The position numbers and the translations under genes are program-made. This document shows, in pieces, positions 1-8,000 of a stretch of 64,000 nucleotides of DNA. The notes below the pieces were generated by a model. The model had not been told where the DNA came from. It was given only the letters and a program-made list of their open reading frames with translations, and did no database searches. The stretch lies in the NCBI GenBank assembly GCA_943788635.1, contig CALSRA010000035.1, forward strand, positions 20,626-84,625, read 5' to 3'. The stretch comes from an uncultured Alphaproteobacteria bacterium. Lineage in GTDB: Bacteria > Pseudomonadota > Alphaproteobacteria > UBA8366 > GCA-2717185. How positions within the stretch are numbered: the first letter of the stretch is position 1; every line of letters starts with the position of its first letter.

Positions 1-492
1 GGGCTGGCCTTGGGAAGGGATGGATTGCACGGTACGGTGGACGGTCAGGCTGTCAGAATGCGCGATATAATCTGGCGAACCGGACGCGCCGCCAGCTCGA
101 AAAAGAAAACTGACAGCAGCGGCGCAATCGCACTTGAGCGGCCATCGGGTTATCGGCCGCTCTCTGTCGTCGTCACGCCGTTGCGTACCGAGTCACACTA
201 TTTCGACAAGGACCGGCCCGCAGCGCTGATCTTTGTCAGCGATCCGGAAACACATCCGGACATAGACGAAAACCGGTTGAGCAGCCTGTATGGCCTAACG
301 CGGGCGGAAGCCCGCCTCGCCGCTTTGCTGGCACAGGATCTCAGCCTTGCCGACGCTGCCGACGAACTGGACGTCAGCCAGCATACCGTCCGGACCCACG
401 TCAAACGTATCTTCTCAAAAACGACAACCGAGCGGCAGTCTGGTCTGATCCGGTTACTGCTCAGCGGGCCCGAACAAATCAGCCACGAATAA
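1..492 (+). CDS. LuxR-type helix-turn-helix regulator, 5' truncated by window edge
   Basis: The frame is open from the first base and ends at TAA 490-492, so the gene very likely begins upstream. The C-terminal 65 residues form a LuxR/NarL-type HTH: a GLTRAEARLAALLAQ helix, then DVSQHTVRTHVKRIF as the recognition helix region. The preceding 90 residues contain a segment around LIFVSDPETHP that resembles the end of a PAS-like sensory domain, but too little is present to name it. TTG at 10 is the first possible start inside the window but is probably internal. It is a DNA-binding transcription factor; its target is unknown, although the amidase genes follow on the same strand 80 bp later. Confidence 0.75.
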   Translation, partial: GLALGRDGLHGTVDGQAVRMRDIIWRTGRAASSKKKTDSSGAIALERPSGYRPLSVVVTPLRTESHYFDKDRPAALIFVSDPETHPDIDENRLSSLYGLTRAEARLAALLAQDLSLADAADELDVSQHTVRTHVKRIFSKTTTERQSGLIRLLLSGPEQISHE

Positions 493-573
493 TAGCGCCT
501 TCTGCTTGACAGGCATAAGCCATGAATGGCTTCCTTTCATTCATGGATGAACAGCAACGTCAGGCGCCTATTG

Positions 574-774
574 ATGAGCAATCAGGATAATCTTGATCCC
601 CAAGCCATGGCACGTGCCTTTGGGCTGGACCGTCTGGCGGAAAATTTCCCAGAAGACATCGAACATTCGGCAACGTTCTCGAAGTCGCTTGCCGATGGTC
701 TTCCGAGCGACCTGACCCCTGCGGAGGAACCAGCGCATGTCTTTCGTTGCACGCAGCCGGACACCGCAGAATGA
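574..774 (+). CDS. AtzG-like small amidase-partner protein (DUF4089-like)
   Basis: A 66-residue protein starting at ATG 574 (in-frame ATGs at 526 and 547 are alternatives). Its C-terminal EEPAHVFR matches the EPAPVFRP-type ending of AtzG/DUF4089 proteins, small GatC-like partners that bind and stabilise AtzE-type amidases. Its stop TGA overlaps the amidase ATG (ATGA at 771-774), so the two are almost certainly translationally coupled, as in known atzG-atzE pairs. The rest is short, acidic and helical-looking. The assignment rests on the tail motif and the coupling rather than on a full alignment, so it is tentative. Confidence 0.58.
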   Translation: MSNQDNLDPQAMARAFGLDRLAENFPEDIEHSATFSKSLADGLPSDLTPAEEPAHVFRCTQPDTAE

Positions 775-2165
775 CGGAGTTCGCCACGCTTAGCATCGCC
801 GCAGCCGCGAAGCTGATCCGCAATCGGGATATTTCGCCGATCGAATACACACAGGCGCTGCTCGACCGGGTCAGCGCCCATGACGCAAAGATAAACGCCT
901 TCATCCGCATCATGCCGGAAGAAGCGCTGGCGGAAGCCAGAACCGCAGAAACGGAGATTGCCGCCGGAAACTGGCGCGGACCGCTGCACGGCGTTCCCTA
1001 TGCCCTTAAGGACATCGTTGATGTCGACGGTGTCCCGACAACCTGCCATTCCAAAATAATGGCCGACAATGTCGCCACGGCGGATGCAGAAGTCACCCGA
1101 CGGCTGAAAGCGGCAGGCGGCGTCCTGATCGGCAAGACATCGACACATGAATTCGCCATCGGCGGCCCCTCCTTCGACCTGCCATGGCCACCCGCGCGAA
1201 ATCCCTGGAATCCAGATCATTTCACTGGCGGTTCCTCAAGTGGGTCCGGCGCGGCGCTTGCCGCCGGCTTCGTCCCCGCGGCAATCGGTACCGATACCGG
1301 CGGTTCGGTCCGAAATCCGGCCTCGTTCTGCGGTATCGTTGGAATGAAAGCCACCTACGGCAGGGTCAGCCGGCGCGGTGTCTTTCCACTGTCCTTCTCA
1401 CTGGATCACGTCGGGCCAATGACCCGCGGCGTGGAAGACAACGCCATCATGATGAATGCCATCGCAGGGCATGACGCCGCCGACCCAGGCAGTGCGCCCG
1501 TTGAATCGCTGGATTTCACGTCCCTGTTGGGGCGGGATATCCAGGGCATGCGCATCGGCGTCATCCGTCATTTCTACAACCGGGATCACGTCGCCGACCC
1601 GGAGATGGGACAGGGAATAGAGCGGGCAATTGATGTCTTGCGCGGACTTGGCGCGGAGATCAGCGAGATCGAACTTTCGCCCCTGCGGGAATATGCGGCA
1701 GCCAACCGGGTAATCCTGTTGTCCGAGGCCTTTGCAATTCATGAAAAATGGTTCAAGGAGCGGCCCCAGGATTATGGCGAACTGGCCCGCAAGCGAATTA
1801 TCGGCGGCGCATTTATCCGCGCTGCAGACTATGTGAATGCGACCCGGACCAAGACGCGACTGGTCGCGGAACTCGCCGACAAAATGCGGGACATCGATGT
1901 CGCCGTCACGGCGTCGAGCATGGATCCGCCGAACCGGCTCGACGATCCGGATGGGCTGGAAGCCAACTATGGGCGGCAGGCGCGCGCGCCGTTCAATCTG
2001 ACCGGTGTCCCCGCCATCGCCGTGCCGACCGGCCTGTCCAATTCCGGCTTGCCACTTTCAATGCAAATCGTCGGCAAACCATTCGACGAGGCCAGAGTCT
2101 ATCAGGTCGCCCATGCCTATGAGCAGGCGACGGGATTCGGCGCACAAATTCCGAACCTCGACTGA
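771..2165 (+). CDS. Amidase signature family hydrolase, AtzE-like
   Basis: A 464-residue amidase-signature enzyme. The Ser-cisSer-Lys triad is visible: Lys near residue 80 in PYALKDIVDVDG, the GGSSSGSG loop at 153-160, and GTDTGGSVR at 173-181 supplying the nucleophilic Ser179. These enzymes hydrolyse carboxamides; AtzE hydrolyses 1-carboxybiuret, but the substrate here cannot be read from sequence. The start at ATG 771 is chosen because it overlaps the stop of the AtzG-like gene; the in-frame extension back to 747 lies inside that gene. A second amidase follows after 14 bp, probably in the same transcript. Confidence 0.85.
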   Translation: MTEFATLSIAAAAKLIRNRDISPIEYTQALLDRVSAHDAKINAFIRIMPEEALAEARTAETEIAAGNWRGPLHGVPYALKDIVDVDGVPTTCHSKIMADNVATADAEVTRRLKAAGGVLIGKTSTHEFAIGGPSFDLPWPPARNPWNPDHFTGGSSSGSGAALAAGFVPAAIGTDTGGSVRNPASFCGIVGMKATYGRVSRRGVFPLSFSLDHVGPMTRGVEDNAIMMNAIAGHDAADPGSAPVESLDFTSLLGRDIQGMRIGVIRHFYNRDHVADPEMGQGIERAIDVLRGLGAEISEIELSPLREYAAANRVILLSEAFAIHEKWFKERPQDYGELARKRIIGGAFIRAADYVNATRTKTRLVAELADKMRDIDVAVTASSMDPPNRLDDPDGLEANYGRQARAPFNLTGVPAIAVPTGLSNSGLPLSMQIVGKPFDEARVYQVAHAYEQATGFGAQIPNLD

Positions 2166-2179
2166 GGAAGAATCCGTTC

Positions 2180-3586
2180 ATGCCCGAAACGCTCCAACAA
2201 TCGCTTGTCGACATCGCATCAGATTTGCGCAGCGGCAAGGTCACCGCAACCGCCCTGGCAGAAGAAGCAAACGCCAATAATCAGTCGCGCGGGCCAGTAC
2301 TTGGCGCCTACAAGACCCGTGACCCGGAACGATTTTTAGCCGAAGCGCGCGCCGCAGATGCGGCCTTCGCCGCCGGGCTTGATTTTGGCCCTCTGCAGGG
2401 CATCCCGGTTTCCGTGAAAGACCTGTACGGAGTCTCAGGCTATCCGACCTTTGCCGGCACCCCCACTGCACTGCCGGAAAAATGGACAACTGAAGGCCCG
2501 GTGGTCCGCACCCTTCGCCAATCGCTTGCCCCGGTCTCGGGCAAGACACACACCGTTGAGTTTGCCTTCGGCGGGCTGGGAACCAACGCCCATTGGGGAA
2601 CCCCGCGCAATCCATGGGATGATCAGGGACACCGCGTCCCAGGCGGTTCCAGTGCCGGGGCCGGGGTCAGCCTGTGTGAGCAATCAGCCCTTATCGCGCT
2701 GGGTAGCGATACAGCCGGCTCCGTTCGCGTACCAGCCAGCTTCACCGGCGTTGTCGGTGTGAAAACGAGCTTCGGACGATGGTCTGTCGGCGGCGTCGTT
2801 CCCCTCAGCCCCAGCCTTGATACGACAGGCCTGCTCGCGCGGACAGTTGCCGATGCGATTCTGGCTTTCGCCGTGATTGATCCGGAAACCAGTGTTACAC
2901 CAGCAGCATTGTTGGCCGGCCTGGGTGAACTCGACGTCGCCGGCATCCGAATTGGCATTTGCACGCGTCATTTTGAGGAATGCAGCCCCGGCGTTGCGGA
3001 AGCTGTCCAGACTGCCTTGCGGGAACTGGCTGCCGCCGGTGCGGAAATTGTCGATATTGACTTGCCCGAAGTCACAGAAGCCGAAGCGTTATTCTTACGT
3101 GGTGGCCTTGCCGCCCCGGAATTCGCCGCATTCATCAACAATGATATGGCCGAATGCAAGGCGACGCTGGACCCCAATGTTGCCGGTCGTTTCGACAGCA
3201 TGGAAGCAATTACCGCGATTGAGTATCTGAAACGCCGCGACCAGCTGATGCATCTGTCCGCTTCCATCGATGACACCATGGCCGACATCGACATATTGGT
3301 CGGGCCAACCGTCCCGATTACCCCGCCGCGCCTTGAGGAAATCGCGACCCCGGATAGCTATCGGGCGCACAACCTGCCTGCGCTGCGCAATACCCAGACG
3401 GCAAATTTACTGCAGCTGTCTGCGGTGACAATTCCGGTCGGGCTGGATACCGCCGGGATGCCAGTCGGAATGCAGATCATGGCGCCCCTGAATGAAGACG
3501 AGCGGGCGCTTGCAGTGGCCCTGTCCTTCGAGCGAACACTCGGTACCGGTCGCGAACGTCTGGGCGTGGCGAATCTATGTCGCTGA
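2180..3586 (+). CDS. Amidase signature family hydrolase (second copy)
   Basis: A 468-residue amidase with Lys80 in VSVKDLYGV, GGSSAG at 155-160 and GSDTAGSVR with Ser181, so the Ser-Ser-Lys triad is complete. It is clearly diverged from the amidase immediately upstream and is not a recent tandem copy. It lies 14 bp downstream of that gene on the same strand, suggesting a two-amidase operon. The C-terminal MPVGMQIMAP segment is also typical of the family. Substrate unknown; amide, carbamoyl or allophanate-type substrates are all possible. The downstream 170 bp are AT-rich and carry the next gene's promoter signals. Confidence 0.87.
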   Translation: MPETLQQSLVDIASDLRSGKVTATALAEEANANNQSRGPVLGAYKTRDPERFLAEARAADAAFAAGLDFGPLQGIPVSVKDLYGVSGYPTFAGTPTALPEKWTTEGPVVRTLRQSLAPVSGKTHTVEFAFGGLGTNAHWGTPRNPWDDQGHRVPGGSSAGAGVSLCEQSALIALGSDTAGSVRVPASFTGVVGVKTSFGRWSVGGVVPLSPSLDTTGLLARTVADAILAFAVIDPETSVTPAALLAGLGELDVAGIRIGICTRHFEECSPGVAEAVQTALRELAAAGAEIVDIDLPEVTEAEALFLRGGLAAPEFAAFINNDMAECKATLDPNVAGRFDSMEAITAIEYLKRRDQLMHLSASIDDTMADIDILVGPTVPITPPRLEEIATPDSYRAHNLPALRNTQTANLLQLSAVTIPVGLDTAGMPVGMQIMAPLNEDERALAVALSFERTLGTGRERLGVANLCR

Positions 3587-3689
3587 TATGGTTAATTATT
3601 TAGTACTTTCTGATTTTACAGATTCAGACTGAAAAATACTATCGAACAGCGCGAATTACGGAACCAGATACCGCACAACGTCCGTCGCA

Positions 3690-3704
3690 TTAAATTCTGT
3701 TTAA
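3690..3704 (+). promoter_or_regulatory. CtrA-type box TTAA-N7-TTAA
   Basis: TTAA at 3690-3693 and TTAA at 3701-3704 are separated by exactly 7 nt, the full consensus of the alphaproteobacterial response regulator CtrA. The site lies 55 nt before the GTG of the next gene in an AT-rich gap. A GATTC (GANTC) site at 3621-3625 lies upstream. Binding by CtrA is inferred from the motif alone; a chance match in AT-rich DNA is possible. Confidence 0.45.
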
Positions 3705-3758
3705 TCCCTCTTTGCTACCATCCCATGGAATCGGGAAGAAGGCATTGAGGCATTTTTA

Positions 3759-4595
3759 GTGCAAGATACAGACACCCCTCTTACAAGCGTAAAATTCGAG
3801 CAGAAGTTCTTCACATCTGTGGAAGGCTCGTATTTTCGCAAATCTCCGATGACGGAAGAGCCTGTCTTCATTCTCAACCTCGGTGGTGAGGAAGTAACGC
3901 TGCCCATCCGCGGAATCTGCCGGGAATTCAGCATCGAAGAAGATACGCCCGATTATCAGATGCTGGAACTGGTCGCCGCAGGGTTGGATTACGTAAAGAT
4001 CCTGATGCCGGGTGACGACTTCCCCAAGGAACTGCTCACGGGCGAAGCCTCGTGGGAAGTAACCGAAGAACACAAAGCCGTCGCCAGGCAGCGGATCTGT
4101 ATGCAACTGGTCTCCTGGGTTTCCGGTGACGAAAACCTGATCACGGATCCCCAGCAATTGATTCAGATCGCCGATGACCCGGTTATGAAGGAAAAGATCA
4201 ACAAGGCTTTTGACGAGGCCGCATCGGCGCTGGAAAGCCCGAATGCCAATAAGGAAATGGTCATCGACCTCATCGAGGAACTCGCTGCGGAGTTGGCCTA
4301 TATCGAAACCCTTCGCGATCAGTTCCGTAGCGTCTTGTCTATGGAATCAAAGATCAAGCGCGTGCGCCATGCGGCCGCCAAACAACGCAGCCTGCTGGAC
4401 AACGCAACATCGGTTTCCAAATTGATTTCAGTAGCCTCAACCGAATTCGAAGCAGAGTTCGACATGGCCGACGGTCAGACGGGCGAAATTATCAGCGTGC
4501 TCAAGAACATTCATTCCCAGAAGGAATACATTCGCGGCGTCCGGGATTCGCTGTACCGACGCATGGTCGCGTGGGATGACCTTCTACGCTCCTAG
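3759..4595 (+). CDS. Conserved-looking protein of unknown function, cut by an in-frame amber codon
   Basis: A 278-residue soluble, acidic protein with no family I recognise. Residues 35-110 look like a small beta-rich module (ILNLGGEEVTLPI, VKILMPGDDF). Residues 140-270 are highly helical and probably coiled coil. GTG 3759 is chosen because GAGG precedes it by 8 nt. Translation ends at TAG 4593-4595, but the same frame stays open for 51 more coding-like codons to TAG 4749-4751 (including TYRFLAPRYMQTDDW), filling the gap up to ftsY. The ancestral protein was therefore probably about 330 residues, with the TAG replacing a sense codon such as TGG. A CtrA-type box lies upstream. The function may relate to a CtrA-controlled process, but that is inference. 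Confidence 0.7.
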   Translation: MQDTDTPLTSVKFEQKFFTSVEGSYFRKSPMTEEPVFILNLGGEEVTLPIRGICREFSIEEDTPDYQMLELVAAGLDYVKILMPGDDFPKELLTGEASWEVTEEHKAVARQRICMQLVSWVSGDENLITDPQQLIQIADDPVMKEKINKAFDEAASALESPNANKEMVIDLIEELAAELAYIETLRDQFRSVLSMESKIKRVRHAAAKQRSLLDNATSVSKLISVASTEFEAEFDMADGQTGEIISVLKNIHSQKEYIRGVRDSLYRRMVAWDDLLRS

Positions 4596-4760
4596 GACCG
4601 GCAATCCGGCATCATTTCAAGCGACACTGCCGACCTGATGCGCGACACCTACCGGTTCCTGGCCCCGCGATATATGCAGACTGATGACTGGCTGTTGAAT
4701 ACCCAGTCACAGGCGACGGTAGAAGTGGAGGAAAAGGGCACTCACTGGTAGGCAGCAAGT

Positions 4761-5693
4761 CTAGCCCCTGTCATCGACCCCCATGAGGTCACGAGCATAT
4801 GCCTGCGCCGTAAAAGGACGCAGGTCATCCGCCCCTTCCCCCACGCCGATGGCATGAACAGGCAATTTGAACTTTTCTGCAAGCGCGACCAGCACACCGC
4901 CTTTTGCCGACCCGTCCAGCTTGGTCACCACCAAGCCGGTAACCGCGACCATATCGCGAAATATTTCGACCTGGCTGTGCGCGTTCTGACCAACCGTTGC
5001 ATCCAGCACGAGAACGCAGTCATGCGGCGCTTCGGCATCGAGTTTCTTGATCACCCGGCTGATTTTTTCCAATCCGGCCATCAGGTCCGTGCGGTTTTGC
5101 AATCGTCCGGCAGTATCAATCAACAGGATGTCCGCGCCTTCAGCCTGCGCCGCCTGAACCGCATCATAGGCCAGACCGGCAGCATCAGCGTCCTGCTTGC
5201 CGGAAATCACCCGGCATCCCGTCCGTTCGCCCCAAATCTGTAATTGCGAAACGGCTGCGGCACGGAAGGTATCCCCCGCCGCAAGCATGACATTGTACCC
5301 TTCGCCTTTGTATTGCTGTGCCAATTTTCCAATCGTCGTCGTCTTGCCGCTACCATTGACGCCAACGACAAGCACGACATGCGGTTTTCGGCTGCTGTCG
5401 ATATTCAATGGGAATGCGATCGGTTCAAGAATTTCGGCAATATCATCCGCCAGTGCGGCCCGGACTTCCTCCTCGCTGATTTCCTTGTCGAAACGGGTCG
5501 ACGCGAGATGGGCCGTCAATTTCGCCGCCGTCGCCGGCCCCAGATCAGCCGTGATCAGCAATTCCTCCAGTTCCTCCAGCGCTGCTGCATCGAGTTTGCG
5601 CTTCGTGAAGATGCCTGAAATACCGCCGACCAGCTTCGAGGACGATTTCGACAGCCCGGCCTTAAGACGCCCAAGCCACGTTGCTCCACTCAT
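4761..5693 (-). CDS. ftsY: Signal recognition particle receptor FtsY
   Basis: A 310-residue SRP-family GTPase that docks SRP-ribosome complexes at the inner membrane. It has an N-terminal helical N domain, P-loop GVNGSGKTT at 111-119, DTFRAAA at 141-147, DTAGR at 193-197 and TKLDGSAKGG at 257-266. It lacks the long acidic A domain of the E. coli protein, as is common in alphaproteobacteria. Its ATG overlaps the mtaB stop by 4 bp, making it the last gene of a dapF-mtaB-ftsY operon. Its partner ffh is encoded about 2.3 kb away on the opposite strand. Confidence 0.97.
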   Translation of the reverse strand: MSGATWLGRLKAGLSKSSSKLVGGISGIFTKRKLDAAALEELEELLITADLGPATAAKLTAHLASTRFDKEISEEEVRAALADDIAEILEPIAFPLNIDSSRKPHVVLVVGVNGSGKTTTIGKLAQQYKGEGYNVMLAAGDTFRAAAVSQLQIWGERTGCRVISGKQDADAAGLAYDAVQAAQAEGADILLIDTAGRLQNRTDLMAGLEKISRVIKKLDAEAPHDCVLVLDATVGQNAHSQVEIFRDMVAVTGLVVTKLDGSAKGGVLVALAEKFKLPVHAIGVGEGADDLRPFTAQAYARDLMGVDDRG

Positions 5694-6940
5694 ACTGTCA
5701 GCCTTCCCGTCAACTGTCCCTGCTCGCTGCCGGTAACCCTCAGTGTCGCCAGACTGCCATCCGGCAGGGGCGTTTCACACCGGATCGGCGCATAATGTTC
5801 CGTTCGCCCTGTACCATCCCGCTCGATCAACACCGACGCATCACTGCCGACCAGATTGTCGAGGAACCGTGACGCTGCAGCGTCCCCTGCATGACGCAGA
5901 CGTTGCGCCCGTTCCCGGCGCACTGCCATCGGCATTTGCGGCATCCGGGCCGCCGGCGTGTCCGGCCGCGATGAATAGGGAAACACATGCAGCCATGTCA
6001 GCCCGCACTCGTCGATCAGGTCCAGCGACCGCTGGAACATATCTTCCGTTTCTGTCGGAAAGCCGGCGATCAGATCAGCACCAAGTGCGACGTCGGGGCG
6101 TGCCGCTCGGATACGGTCACATATCGCGATAGCTTCATCGCGGCCATGCCGGCGCTTCATACGCTTCAGGATCATGTCGTCACCCGCCTGCAGCGACAGG
6201 TGAAAATGCGGCATCAGCCGTGGTTCGTCGTCAATCAGCCGCAGCAGGTCCGTGTCCATTTCGATGCAATCAATCGACGAAATCCGCAATCGCGGCAGCT
6301 CGGGCACCTGTTGCAGCAACCTGCGCGCCATTTGCCCCAATGCAGGCTGTCCCGGCAGGTCCGATCCATAAGACGTAATATCAACACCCGTCAGGACGAC
6401 CTCGCGATACCCGTTTTCGACCAGTTGGCGGACCTGATTCACAATTTCGCCAATCGGCACCGAACGACTGTTGCCGCGCCCAAAGGGAATAATACAGAAG
6501 GTGCATCGGTGATCGCAGCCCTGTTGCACCTGAACAAAGGCACGAGCACGCCCATCGAATCCTTCGATGAGATGGCTGGCGACCTCGCGCACCTGCATAA
6601 TGTCGCCGACCTTGACCCGCGCATTGCTGAAATAGGATTCGGGCTTCAGTTTTTCAGCATTTCCCAGGACACGATCGACTTCAGGCATCGCTGCAAAGGC
6701 CTGGTAATTCACCTGCGCGGCACAGCCGGTCACGATGATCTCGGCATCGGGATTGGCCAGGCGCGCCTTGCGGATCGCCTGCCGTGCCTGCCGTTCCGCT
6801 TCCGCCGTAACGGCACAGGTATTAAAGATGATCGCATTGCCCCTGTCCGCGGCACAGTCGCGCATGACTTCCGACTCGAACGCGTTCAACCTGCAGCCGA
6901 ACGTGACGATTTCGGGTTTCTGCCGCATTCCGGAATTCAT
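5690..6940 (-). CDS. mtaB: tRNA t6A37 methylthiotransferase MtaB
   Basis: A 416-residue radical SAM methylthiotransferase that converts t6A to ms2t6A at tRNA position 37. The N-terminal MTTase domain has Cys near residues 16, 42 and 73. The radical SAM motif GCDHRCTFC lies near 141-149, followed by [10 protein letters not shown] and SLQAGDD typical of the MtaB/MiaB group. A C-terminal TRAM-like segment ([11 protein letters not shown]) is present. It overlaps dapF upstream and ftsY downstream by 4 bp each, so all three genes are co-transcribed and translationally coupled. ATG 6940 is used; ATG 6928 is an alternative. Confidence 0.93.
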   Translation of the reverse strand: MNSGMRQKPEIVTFGCRLNAFESEVMRDCAADRGNAIIFNTCAVTAEAERQARQAIRKARLANPDAEIIVTGCAAQVNYQAFAAMPEVDRVLGNAEKLKPESYFSNARVKVGDIMQVREVASHLIEGFDGRARAFVQVQQGCDHRCTFCIIPFGRGNSRSVPIGEIVNQVRQLVENGYREVVLTGVDITSYGSDLPGQPALGQMARRLLQQVPELPRLRISSIDCIEMDTDLLRLIDDEPRLMPHFHLSLQAGDDMILKRMKRRHGRDEAIAICDRIRAARPDVALGADLIAGFPTETEDMFQRSLDLIDECGLTWLHVFPYSSRPDTPAARMPQMPMAVRRERAQRLRHAGDAAASRFLDNLVGSDASVLIERDGTGRTEHYAPIRCETPLPDGSLATLRVTGSEQGQLTGRLTV

Positions 6941-7774
6941 GCAGCGTCCACCGACATGTCAAATTCTCCGGTAAAGACAAACGAAACAGGGCCACTCATG
7001 ACGACATGATTGTCGTCGCGCCATTCGATGAACAATGAACCGCCATCCAGAATAACTTCGACACGCCGATCCGTCAGGCCACGCCGGGCGGCGGCCACGG
7101 CCACCGCACAGGCGCCGGAACCACAAGCCTCGGTAATGCCTGCGCCCCGTTCCCAGACCCGCATCCGAATACGGTCCCGGCCCTGGACCGTTACGAATTC
7201 AACATTGGTGCGCTCAGGAAAAATCGGGGTCCTGCTCCACCTTCGGTCCAAGCTTCGAAATATCGACTTTTTCGGCGTCGTCGACGAAGAAAACACAATG
7301 CGGATTGCCAATGCCAACCGCCGACGGCCCGGCAAATGGCCCGGCCGCAAGATTTAACACCAGGGTATCCATCGCTTCTTTAAGCGGTATTTGCTGCCAG
7401 TCGAGTTGCGCTTCGCCCATATCTATCGCAACCAGTCCCCGCGCATCGACATCCGCATGAAGAAGTCCCGCCGCGGTCTGAATTGACAGCGTATCGACGC
7501 TTTGCGCCTGCATAAGGCGCGCAGCAATACATCGCGTGGCATTGCCGCATGCCCCGGATTCGCTGCCATCCGAATTGTAGAACCGCAGAAACACGTCTGC
7601 ATCACCGGTTTTTGGCAATTCCAGAATAACGAGTTGATCACAGCCGACCCCACGTCGGCGGTCGGCAATCATGCGGATCTGCGCTTCAGACAGCATAATC
7701 GGCTCGTCGCGCGCATCGATGATGACGCAATCATTGCCGAGGCCGTGCATCTTGGTAAACGGTATCATTGTCAA
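6937..7774 (-). CDS. dapF: Diaminopimelate epimerase DapF, split by a 1-nt frameshift
   Basis: DapF interconverts LL- and meso-diaminopimelate for lysine and peptidoglycan synthesis. The first frame runs from 7774 to TGA near 7214 and carries the first catalytic Cys (GACGNATRC, about residue 76). The second frame resumes with [11 protein letters not shown] and contains the second catalytic Cys ([10 protein letters not shown]), ending at 6937. Removing one base from the G4 run at 7226-7229 (C4 on the coding strand) restores [13 protein letters not shown] and a normal length. Both halves look fully conserved, so a sequencing error or very recent mutation is more likely than an old pseudogene. 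It is first gene of the dapF-mtaB-ftsY operon. Confidence 0.92.
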
Positions 7775-7856
7775 ATATCCGCGTTCGCCGCCTTATATGG
7801 CGTGAGCGGCAGCGATGTCCACCGGTTTGCGGCAACAATCCGCACACGCCGATTGC

Positions 7857-7885
7857 TTGACTTGACCGGAAACGCAGCGTAAAAG
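7857..7885 (+). promoter_or_regulatory. Candidate sigma-70 promoter for ffh
   Basis: TTGACT at 7857-7862 is followed after 17 nt by TAAAAG at 7880-7885. It sits in the 226-bp divergent gap between dapF and ffh and points toward ffh. The -10 match is only 4 of 6, so this is a weak prediction. Confidence 0.3.
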
Positions 7886-7917
7886 CGCCTTCTCAATCGG
7901 GAAACGCCACGTTTCCG

Positions 7918-7960
7918 GCCCCTAGGGGCTCCGCCAGTCCGCGAGTTTCGCGCACTGGCG
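7918..7960 (+). other. Palindrome and stem-loop in the ffh leader
   Basis: GCCCCTAGGGGC at 7918-7929 is a perfect 12-bp palindrome. Next to it, 7932-7944 and 7948-7960 form a 13-bp stem with a single C-C mismatch and a GTT loop. The element lies 40 nt before the ffh ATG. No T-run follows, so it is not an obvious terminator. A leader control structure or a protein-binding site are both possible. Confidence 0.35.
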
Positions 7961-8000
7961 CGTTATGCGTTTTCCGATCTGAAACCGTTTTGAGGCTGAA

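Noticed and set aside
7214..7260. Programmed ribosomal frameshifting in dapF
   Set aside because: No slippery heptamer with a downstream structure is evident, and DapF is not known to use frameshifting; one extra C in a homopolymer explains it.
7932..7960. Stem-loop as an SRP RNA gene
   Set aside because: The loop lacks the conserved GGAA-type tetraloop and the asymmetric internal loop of 4.5S RNA, and the stem is far too short.
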